Assembly (NCBI GenBank): GCA_030600525.1
Contig: JAUVLX010000068.1
Location: forward strand, 1 to 13,077
Length of the DNA: 13,077 bases
Direction of reading: 5' to 3'
From: Desulfobulbus sp.
GTDB taxonomy: Bacteria > Desulfobacterota > Desulfobulbia > Desulfobulbales > Desulfobulbaceae
The translations under genes and the position numbers were made by a program. Position 1 is the first letter of the stretch. Every line of letters begins with the position of its first letter. Positions 7,649-13,077 of the stretch are shown piece by piece. The notes under the pieces were generated by a model that did not search any database, was not told where the DNA came from, and saw only the letters and a list, made by a program, of their open reading frames with translations.

Positions 7649-9312
7649 TATTGATCCTCAATTGTTTTGCCTTGAATCAGAGCTTCTGGATGGCGATCTA
7701 ACATATCCGCAAGATTGTTTATTGATCGAGCAGCTTTGCCAATTTCCTGAAGTGATCGCAACAAATCTTCTTGTAAAGGGGAGTCCGCACTTATCCAGCC
7801 TTTCAACTCTTGAATAAGATTGTGCAATTCTTCTAGAGTATCGGTAACTTCTGGCATGGTGTCTGCGTTGAGATTATGCGTTGTTGTTTCCACGTCAGCT
7901 AAAATTTTCCGAATGGATTGCATAGCCTGTTGCAGATCAGGATTATTGACCAGCTTTTCAATGCCCAACAAGGAACCCTGCAGGCTCTGACCAATCTCCT
8001 CAATGGGTAATTTGTCAATTTTTTTGATAATACTCGTCACCCCGTCTATTGCAGCCTGAGACGAAGATGGTAAGCTGGGTATGACTAGCAGGTCATTGTA
8101 CTTTGTTTCATCAACTCGAGGGGCATCCGGGTAGTAATTAACATCTACAAGTAATTGCCCTGTCAGCAGATTGCCGGTTTTGAGCTGAACACGAAGACCT
8201 TCATTGATCATCTCCCTGATATGAATATCAAGATCTTTACTGACTTGGGCAGACAATCCAAGACGTTCCCGTTCTATAGTGACACCTACCATTGTTGAAA
8301 AATTCATTTGGTTGGGAAGGACTTTCAATTGAATATCCGAGACACTCCCTATCTGGATACCACGAAATTCGACAGGTGCTCCAACCGATAAACCACGGAT
8401 GGATTCAAAAAATTCCACATAATAATTCTTTCTTATCGTATACTGATCGTCTCGTGCCTCATCATGTGTTTCATACAATTTAAATTGCATGTTTTCAGAA
8501 ACTTGTTGTCCTTGAGGGTCATTAGAAAAGGTTCCAAATGCCAGGCCACCAATCATAAGCGACACAACTGAATCAGTATCGACCCTTATTCCGTTGGCAG
8601 TTAACTGCATATCAAGACCACTCGCTAACCAAAACCGAGTGTTTTCTCGAACAAATTGATCATAAGGGCTTTCTATGAAAATGTTTACACCAACGTTTTG
8701 GCCTTTTTCTTCCAACCTATAATCAAGTACCTGTCCTACTCTAACCTGGCGAAAATATATTGGAGACCCTGGATTCAGAGATCCAAGTCGAGGGGCAACC
8801 AATTTAAAACGTTTTCCTTTGCTGGCACTCGTTACCAGTGGGACGGTTTCAAGCCCAATGAAATCTCGTTGAGGCTTCCCTTTCACCGAAGGTTCAACAC
8901 CGATATAAGCACCTCCGAGAAGTGTGCTTAAGCCACTCACCTCACTAGCGGATATACGTGCTCGTACTATCCAAAATTTCGTTTTATCGGTCAGATAGGT
9001 GGCAGCGCCTTTGTTCAGCTGTACTCGTAATACAACTTGGGAAAGATTTTCACCGATTTCTATAGATTCAACGACTCCAACATCAACTGATTTATACTTA
9101 ACTTTGGTCTTACCAGCTTCAAGGCCATCTGCGGTGGCAAATTTTATGGTTATTATTGGCCCTCTCTCTGTTATCGCTTCATAGGCTAGCCAGCCACCAA
9201 TTAGCAATGCAACGATGGGGACTAACCACACGATAGATAGAGAACGTCGCTGCTTGATTATTGGATCAGCAGTTGGCGGTCCAGGTGAAGTCTCATCCGT
9301 TTCCTTAATCAT
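7648..9312 (-). CDS. pqiB: PqiB-like MCE-domain protein, periplasmic lipid tunnel
   Basis: This is a 554-residue protein close in length to E. coli PqiB. One membrane anchor at about 27-48 (SIVWLVPIVALLIGGWLAY) is followed by three MCE domains. They begin at about ITIKFATADGLEAGKTKVKY, FKLVAPRLGSLNPGSPIYF and YYVEFFESIRGLSVGAPVEF. A long helical C-terminal segment follows (IDGVTSIIKKIDKLP to the end), which in PqiB forms the needle reaching to the outer membrane. The start at 9312 (MIKETDETS) overlaps the end of the PqiA-C gene by 8 bases and has GAG nearby. A further upstream in-frame start would lie deep in the PqiA gene. With PqiA and PqiC it is expected to move lipid between the inner and outer membranes. 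Confidence 0.92.
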   Translation of the reverse strand: MIKETDETSPGPPTADPIIKQRRSLSIVWLVPIVALLIGGWLAYEAITERGPIITIKFATADGLEAGKTKVKYKSVDVGVVESIEIGENLSQVVLRVQLNKGAATYLTDKTKFWIVRARISASEVSGLSTLLGGAYIGVEPSVKGKPQRDFIGLETVPLVTSASKGKRFKLVAPRLGSLNPGSPIYFRQVRVGQVLDYRLEEKGQNVGVNIFIESPYDQFVRENTRFWLASGLDMQLTANGIRVDTDSVVSLMIGGLAFGTFSNDPQGQQVSENMQFKLYETHDEARDDQYTIRKNYYVEFFESIRGLSVGAPVEFRGIQIGSVSDIQLKVLPNQMNFSTMVGVTIERERLGLSAQVSKDLDIHIREMINEGLRVQLKTGNLLTGQLLVDVNYYPDAPRVDETKYNDLLVIPSLPSSSQAAIDGVTSIIKKIDKLPIEEIGQSLQGSLLGIEKLVNNPDLQQAMQSIRKILADVETTTHNLNADTMPEVTDTLEELHNLIQELKGWISADSPLQEDLLRSLQEIGKAARSINNLADMLDRHPEALIQGKTIEDQ

Positions 9313-9916
9313 CTGTATTCTCAATGTTATCCCAAATAAGTCGGGGGTCAAAAGATTCAGCTGCAAACATGGTGATGACTACAACTATGGCAAAAAAAAG
9401 AGCTCCCTGTCCGGCTGCAATATTAGCAAGCGCACCCAAGTGTACCAGGGCAACCAAGACGGTGATCACAAAGATATCAAGCATGGACCATCGACCGATT
9501 GCTTCAGTTAAATGATACAGACGGGTACGGTCAACTGGGCGCCATTGCCAACGAAATTGCACCGAGAGCAGCAGGATAATAAGGATGAGCAATTTCAGAA
9601 GGGGGACAAAGACACTGGCAATAAAGATGATTAGGGCAACAGGCCAACTCCCTGAGTGAATAAAATAAATCACTCCACTCATGATGGTATCTGGCTGTAC
9701 CATGCCAATAGAGGTTGTATAGGTAACAGGTAAAATGTTTGCCGGAATATAAAAGATACAAGCTGCAATGATCAGGGCCCACGTTCGGGCAATACTCTCT
9801 GGCTTGCGGCTGCGTATTATTGCACCACAACGGGGGCATTTCCCCTTCCTGCTGGAGAGTTTACTCAACAAGTGGCAACGGTGACAGGATACCAATCCTG
9901 CCTTTTTTGCTGTCAT
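9305..9916 (-). CDS. pqiA: PqiA-like integral membrane protein, second-domain half
   Basis: This is one PqiA domain: a zinc ribbon (CHRC and CPRC motifs, starting seven residues after the GLV of the N-terminus) and four membrane helices, one beginning WALIIAACIFYIPANILPVTY. E. coli PqiA carries two such domains in one chain; here this is the second, on its own. ATG 9916 is preferred because MTAKKAGLVSCHRC matches the family N-terminus. The ATG at 9952 gives 12 more residues by overlapping the preceding gene in another frame. Neither start has a convincing ribosome binding site. The order half 1, half 2, PqiB, PqiC suggests the two halves assemble into one inner-membrane subunit that hands lipid to PqiB. 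Confidence 0.85.
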   Translation of the reverse strand: MTAKKAGLVSCHRCHLLSKLSSRKGKCPRCGAIIRSRKPESIARTWALIIAACIFYIPANILPVTYTTSIGMVQPDTIMSGVIYFIHSGSWPVALIIFIASVFVPLLKLLILIILLLSVQFRWQWRPVDRTRLYHLTEAIGRWSMLDIFVITVLVALVHLGALANIAAGQGALFFAIVVVITMFAAESFDPRLIWDNIENTDD

Positions 9917-9927
9917 TGAGTGAAATT

Positions 9928-10530
9928 TCAAGAGTACTCGGTTTTTTTCCATATCAAATGCTCATCTAGGGTCACGGTCATGGCAGAAAGCACAAAAATA
10001 AGGGCCATAAAAGCAAACAATGCAACTCCAGGAATAATCGTTGCCATTTTTACCAACTTTATGGCGGACACCAGTATACCCAACATAAATATCTCCAGCA
10101 TTCCCCAGGGCTTGAGCATTAAATACAAGCGAAATACAGGAGCGAGGAAAGTCGGCGTCATTTTTGCCCGTAATGGCACCAGGATGTAGAGCATAGAGAG
10201 CAAATGGATCGCCGGCACGATGACAACGGTAAACAGAACCAATGTGGCGATAATAAACATATCTTGTTGGTAAAGTTGAAAAATACCTGTGGCGAGCGTT
10301 GTCTCTCGTAATTGTGACCCTATTTGGAACCCAAGAAATGGATGGGTATTTGCGATGAGATAAAAAATCACACCAGCCATGGTGAAGGCAAGCGAGCGGT
10401 TGATACTGTCACGCTTTGGTCGATAAAGTGGGGTGCCACAGCGTGAGCAGCAGGCTGATCCGCCAAGAGGAACATCGCCAACTCTGTGAAGTAAATCGCA
10501 TGCATGGCAGGCTATGAGATGTTCTGTCAT
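9928..10530 (-). CDS. pqiA: PqiA-like integral membrane protein, first-domain half
   Basis: This is a 200-residue protein with a zinc ribbon at residues 8-31 (CHAC at 8-11 and CSRC at 28-31) and four hydrophobic segments. They begin at about LAFTMAGVIFYLIAN, FIIATLVLFTVVIVP, WGMLEIFMLGILVSAIKL and ALFAFMALIFVLSAM. ANTHPF corresponds to the conserved ANxxPF/L loop after the first helix. It is the first domain of a two-domain PqiA made as a separate gene, followed 11 bases later by the second. It is the promoter-proximal gene of the pqi operon. Genome comparison would show whether the split is ancestral or recent. GAGAAAT lies a few bases upstream of ATG 10530 as a possible ribosome binding site. 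Confidence 0.85.
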   Translation of the reverse strand: MTEHLIACHACDLLHRVGDVPLGGSACCSRCGTPLYRPKRDSINRSLAFTMAGVIFYLIANTHPFLGFQIGSQLRETTLATGIFQLYQQDMFIIATLVLFTVVIVPAIHLLSMLYILVPLRAKMTPTFLAPVFRLYLMLKPWGMLEIFMLGILVSAIKLVKMATIIPGVALFAFMALIFVLSAMTVTLDEHLIWKKTEYS

Positions 10531-10710
10531 TATTTTTTATTTCTCATGGTGTGAGGCTCGCTCTTGACAGAGAGGGAATCTTTAATGCTTGTTATAATCA
10601 TTAAAAAAAAAGAAATGGCCTGTGCCTGTGCATCGGTTCATCTGGCAAGACAATTTTTTGTTGCTCGCCTTAATGTTCCCGTAAATTCATGAGCGCATTG
10701 AACCAATTTT
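10531..10710. other. Non-coding stretch between the pqi operon and the decayed frame
   Basis: Apart from the AT-rich dyad at 10581-10605, nothing is recognised here. A poly-A run follows the dyad and no convincing ORF, terminator or RNA gene is visible. It is the likely place of the pqi promoter on the minus strand. Confidence 0.4.
10581..10605. promoter_or_regulatory. AT-rich inverted repeat upstream of the pqi operon, possible operator
   Basis: TTTAATG at 10581-10587 and CATTAAA at 10599-10605 are exact inverted copies around an 11-base loop. The loop holds an extended -10-like TGTTATAAT at 10590-10598 on the plus strand. A TTGACA lies at 10564-10569 but 23 bases away, too far for a normal promoter. 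No downstream plus-strand gene is evident. The site may be a regulatory dyad of the pqi promoter (minus strand), but no good -35 is present there. Weak call. Confidence 0.25.
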
Positions 10711-11001
10711 TTACTCTACGTTTTCTTCTACCTGCCATCCTATAGATTTAAGTTCTTTCTGTGCTAGAGGAGATATCGTACCCATGGCCTAGAGCTCAAC
10801 AAAACGGTTACCTTTATAATAAAACATTGCTGCACCATCTGCGAGGTGTTTGTTCCATGTGATATGATCTGCCGGGAGCCTAACGATAACATGGCCGTTT
10901 TTATTAACAGCGCAGAACAACCCGGCTACACGCTTAAAACCAGCGAGGGGCGCGACACTAGCAGCTTTTTTGGAGATGGGGACGTAATTCAGTTGACGGG
11001 A
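10711..11001 (-). pseudogene. Decayed reading frame of an unrecognised protein, internally stopped
   Basis: Between a stop at 11002-11004 and the TAA at 10711-10713 the minus strand reads as protein-like sequence. It includes VAPLAGFKRVAGLFCAVN, then GHVIVRLPADHITWNKHL, AAMFYYKGNRFVEL, an in-frame TAG at 10789-10791, and finally AMGTISPLAQKELKSIGW. No suitable start codon or ribosome binding site lies upstream in the frame. The balanced composition (few rare residues, hydrophobic strands alternating with polar turns) and the sense on both sides of the stop suggest a real gene C-terminus damaged by a nonsense change and a lost 5' end. I cannot name the family. It may be chance open frame, so confidence is moderate. 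Confidence 0.4.
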
Positions 11002-11113
11002 TTAAACAAGTAATTCAATGGCAGGATGTATTGCTAGGAAAATGTGTAGTTGTTGTCTTGAACTTCAGGTGAGTAAACGGTTTTAACGTGTTGCTATAAC
11101 AAATGATGAGTTG

Positions 11114-11257
11114 CTATGGGGGGTGGGGATGCAGGCGGGTGGCCGGGTCATCTTCGATCACGTCCATCATGGCGAACAGGGAATGTTCTTTCTGGGCGGC
11201 GCGCAGGGACGAGGACTCCTCCAGGCGGGACATTTGGAAAAGGCTGATGCCGTTCAT
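11114..11257 (-). CDS. Small 47-codon ORF of unknown function, GC-rich
   Basis: From ATG at 11257 the minus strand reads MNGISLFQMSRLEESS, then LRAAQKEHSLFAMMDVI and EDDPATRLHPHPP, ending in TAG at 11114-11116. Its GC content is clearly higher than the neighbouring 500 bases, and its helix-like, charged sequence does not look random. The ATG lacks a clear ribosome binding site and follows a TAA three codons upstream. It may be the remnant C-terminus of a larger protein brought in with the PocR gene, or a real small protein. I do not recognise it. Confidence 0.3.
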   Translation of the reverse strand: MNGISLFQMSRLEESSSLRAAQKEHSLFAMMDVIEDDPATRLHPHPP

Positions 11258-11441
11258 GTCTTAAGGTTGTTGATTGAATTCCCCTACGCAGGCCTTGGTC
11301 TGCTTTGGGGCTTGTGAGCAGGAATAAAGGAGTCCAGGCAGTTTTTCTTGCATGGCTGTATTTATAGCGTTGTATTTCCTGATCGTATGTGGGCGACCGT
11401 GCAGTTGGTTGCCCGTTAGCAATGTTTTCTGCAACAGCATG

Positions 11442-11954
11442 TTAAGCGTTACCGACCGCCTTAGCTTTGAGGTCGGCGACGAAGCCTTCCAGAAAAGTGG
11501 CCATCTCCTGCGCCTTTTCTGTGGTGATGGTTGGGACTTCCTTAGCGAGCTCCTCCGCCTTTTCCAGGGCGACGCCCGTGGCCTTGTGAACGATGAAGGT
11601 TTCTACCTCTTCGCCTTCGGGGAGGCGACCGCATCCGCCGATAATGCCCACGAATTCATTGTTGATAAACAGAGGCGTACAGATTTTGAGTAACCCTGCG
11701 TCGCACGGTTCGATGATGGTGTTTCCCGTGTCTTTGGCCTGCTTGGCCATGTGCTGGTGGGCCACGGAACAGATGGCCTGGATGCCTTCTGGATGGGATT
11801 TGATTTCCTTGCACAGGGGATTGACGAAATTCTTGAATCCTGTGAACGTAGAACCCGTTGCCTCATAGGCGCAGGCGTTGACACCCCAGTCATTGTGTAG
11901 ATTTTTTTCAAAATCTGTCCATTGCTCCTTGGTGAGCAGATCCAGCATTGTCAT
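11442..11954 (-). CDS. Free-standing PocR-type sensory domain protein
   Basis: This is a 170-residue single-domain protein of the PocR ligand-binding type. The pattern is visible in order: WTDFEKNLHNDWGVNACAYEATG, then NPLC, ICSVAHQHMA, EPCDAGLLKICTPLF and NEFVGIIGGCGRLP. Elsewhere this domain sits in front of AraC regulators, histidine kinases and chemoreceptors and senses small molecules. Here there is no output domain. Six cysteines (28, 48, 62, 84, 92, 108) and His 66 and 68 make a metal or iron-sulfur site possible, but this is only inference. The start at 11954 is supported by AAGGAG at 11966-11961, six bases upstream. A probable promoter lies at about 12041-12069. It may pass its signal to a partner protein encoded elsewhere. 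Confidence 0.85.
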   Translation of the reverse strand: MTMLDLLTKEQWTDFEKNLHNDWGVNACAYEATGSTFTGFKNFVNPLCKEIKSHPEGIQAICSVAHQHMAKQAKDTGNTIIEPCDAGLLKICTPLFINNEFVGIIGGCGRLPEGEEVETFIVHKATGVALEKAEELAKEVPTITTEKAQEMATFLEGFVADLKAKAVGNA

Positions 11955-11966
11955 GATGTACTCCTT

Positions 11967-12454
11967 GTTGCGGCCACCGCGTGACGAGCCCGGTTGCCAT
12001 ATTTTTGGGACGTATCCCTTTGGTTACAGTAACGAAAATTACATTACAAACCAGTACGTTAAATGTCAATATCCCGGCAAGGAGCAACCACAAGCACTCT
12101 GCTGAGTATATTCCGAAAAACAAATAATTCGGACCAGGTAATCTTGGTAAGAGTAAACAGGGGCAATCCAAATTGTCTGTGAATCACAGAAGATACACAA
12201 CTGCCTCGATCTAAATGAAAAATTGATCCCGGAATTGACTTAATCCTCCAGGCGGTCATGAGCAGCGCGTCCCTCTCTGTACCAACTTTCCAGGTACCTC
12301 GATGTAGTCCTTATGATACTGGAATAAATATTTTTTTTATTATAGCGAGTTTGTACTTGTGCACTGTTGAGCGGGGATAATAGTATGAAAAATGCATCAT
12401 TTGAGTGAAAACCACCCAATGACACTGTATCGGAATATAAAACGGAGAAATACC
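11967..12454. other. Long intergenic region between PocR-type and SixA-type genes
   Basis: Nearly 500 bases separate two divergent genes. It holds the promoter-like elements of the PocR gene, a 15-base perfect hyphenated dyad at 12176-12190 (TCTGTG-AAT-CACAGA), a 6-bp hairpin at 12112-12133 and an AT-rich tract at 12327-12344. For the SixA gene a weak TTGTAC/GATAAT pair (12350-12380) is seen, with unfavourable 19-base spacing. No credible protein-coding frame or RNA gene was found. Confidence 0.5.
12041..12069 (-). promoter_or_regulatory. Possible promoter of the PocR-domain gene
   Basis: On the minus strand TTGACA (12069-12064) and TAATGT (12046-12041) are 17 bases apart. The -35 is perfect but the -10 matches only three of six positions. 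The leader to ATG 11954 would be about 80 bases. A short dyad GTTAC-A-GTAAC lies just downstream and could bind a regulator. Confidence 0.35.
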
Positions 12455-12925
12455 ATGGCGCTTTATCTTGTGCAGCACGGCGTGAGCGAATCAAAAGAAA
12501 TTGATCCTGAAAAAGGTTTGAGTAGTGTGGGTAAAGCAGAAACAGAGAGGATCGGTCAGGTTGCCGCTGGGTACGGTATAGAAGTGAAACGGATCGTTCA
12601 TTCTGGGAAAAAACGGGCAGAGCAGACTGCGTCGATTGTTCATGGCCTGTTGTCTGTGCATACCCCCTTGGAGATAATTACCGGGATTAATCCGTTGGAT
12701 GATGTACGAAAATTTACAGAGACTCTTGATCCGCACTCGAAGATGATGGTGGTTGGTCATTTACCTTTTTTGCAGCGTTTGGTGTCCTTTTTGCTCACAG
12801 GGAGAGAAGGCAACCGCGTTTATCAGTTTCAGAATTCAGGGATTGTCTGTCTTGATGCAGATAAAGGTGGAGATGGTGAGAATGATTGGTTCATAAAATG
12901 GACGCTTAATCCCAATATTTCATAA
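12455..12925 (+). CDS. sixA: SixA-like phosphohistidine phosphatase
   Basis: This 156-residue cytoplasmic protein is of the histidine phosphatase (branch 1) superfamily, SixA-like. SixA removes phosphate from histidine on phosphotransfer domains of hybrid kinases. The N-terminal catalytic motif reads LVQHG at residues 5-9, with the phospho-acceptor His 8 kept but the usual arginine of RHG replaced by glutamine. The second site S-G-K-K-R at 50-54 and the VVGHLPFL with His 102 complete the active site. The start at 12455 is set by GGAG at 12444-12447, seven bases upstream; a longer in-frame version from 12392 would lack this. The gene faces the 3' end of a receiver-domain protein, a likely phosphorelay component. 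The symbol is by family resemblance. Confidence 0.82.
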   Translation: MALYLVQHGVSESKEIDPEKGLSSVGKAETERIGQVAAGYGIEVKRIVHSGKKRAEQTASIVHGLLSVHTPLEIITGINPLDDVRKFTETLDPHSKMMVVGHLPFLQRLVSFLLTGREGNRVYQFQNSGIVCLDADKGGDGENDWFIKWTLNPNIS

Positions 12926-12981
12926 AATACCCATAGCGTTTGTCTTTTTTTCATCACTGTTTGTGAAGAGCGGCGCACCTC

Positions 12982-13077
12982 TTACACGTGGGCGAGTACC
13001 TCTCGTAATTTTTGGGCAAGAGAAGCTGTTGAAAAAGGTTTTTGTATAAAATTTATACCAGTATCCAAAACACCTCT
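12982..13077 (-). CDS. C-terminal end of a receiver-domain (response regulator or hybrid kinase) protein, partial
   Basis: Reading from the right edge on the minus strand gives 31 residues, GVLDTGINFIQKPFSTASL then AQKLREVLAHV, and a TAA at 12982-12984. KPF with a preceding hydrophobic strand is the conserved lysine-proline motif of CheY-like receiver domains, and the following helix is the usual alpha-5. The stop soon after suits a protein ending in its receiver domain, as hybrid histidine kinases often do. The rest lies outside the window. It is convergent with the SixA-like gene, with 56 bases between stops. Confidence 0.7.
   Translation of the reverse strand, partial: RGVLDTGINFIQKPFSTASLAQKLREVLAHV

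Noticed and set aside
10564..10598. TTGACA and TATAAT hexamers on the plus strand
   Set aside because: Both are perfect, but the 23-base spacing is too long for a sigma70 promoter and no plus-strand gene follows.
12112..12133. Hairpin TCCGAA/TTCGGA
   Set aside because: The stem is six bases with no T tail and no gene ending nearby, so neither terminator nor operator can be supported.
12240..12494. Minus-strand 84-codon open frame upstream of SixA
   Set aside because: It overlaps the SixA start region in antisense, has no ribosome binding site and no recognisable motif.
12965..12990. AAGAG/CTCTT stem after the receiver-domain stop
   Set aside because: Only five base pairs with an eight-base loop and no adjacent T run on that strand.

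Overview
The window looks like chromosomal DNA of a Gram-negative, possibly sulfur- or sulfate-metabolising anaerobe of the Desulfobacterota (Desulfobulbales-like). The hints are an EmrA-type adaptor and a PqiABC system, which both imply an outer membrane, a free-standing PocR-type sensor, a SixA-like phosphatase with a QHG motif, and an ATPase plus TPR pair of a kind I associate with that group. This placement is an inference from gene style, not from a marker gene. No rRNA, tRNA, CRISPR array or intact transposase was found.

Layout. (1) 1-24 is a terminator for a gene outside the window. (2) 125-3501 (+) is a drug-efflux operon: a MarR-type regulator, an EmrA-like membrane fusion protein, an EmrB-like 14-helix MFS transporter and a small unrecognised one-helix membrane protein. 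No TolC-like outer-membrane gene is present. (3) 3610-6087 (-), convergent to the efflux operon, is a two-gene unit with its own sigma70-like promoter. It encodes a P-loop ATPase with a probable C-terminal winged helix, then, with an ATGA overlap, a protein with an N-terminal STAND-associated domain and TPR repeats. Together they look like a STAND-type signalling ATPase split in two. The last TPR units are displaced by a one-base frameshift exactly at the edge of a 31-bp repeat. (4) 6277-6919 (-) is a LysE-family exporter pseudogene with two frameshifts and a nonsense codon. (5) 7046-10530 (-) is a pqi operon for lipid transport across the envelope, with PqiA split into two single-domain genes, then PqiB (three MCE domains) and the lipoprotein PqiC. 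(6) 10531-12454 is gene-poor. It holds a decayed reading frame, a GC-rich 47-codon ORF and a free-standing PocR-domain sensor protein, followed by about 500 bp of non-coding DNA. (7) 12455-12925 (+) is a SixA-like phosphohistidine phosphatase, facing the 3' end of a receiver-domain protein (-) that runs off the right edge.

How the genes work together: the MarR protein probably controls the EmrAB pump behind it. PqiA, PqiB and PqiC form one envelope lipid-transport machine. The ATPase and TPR protein probably act as one sensor/switch, and this is the best candidate for an under-described system in the window. SixA and the receiver-domain protein may act on the same phosphorelay. The right third carries several degraded or compositionally distinct pieces, which suggests a region of gene turnover.
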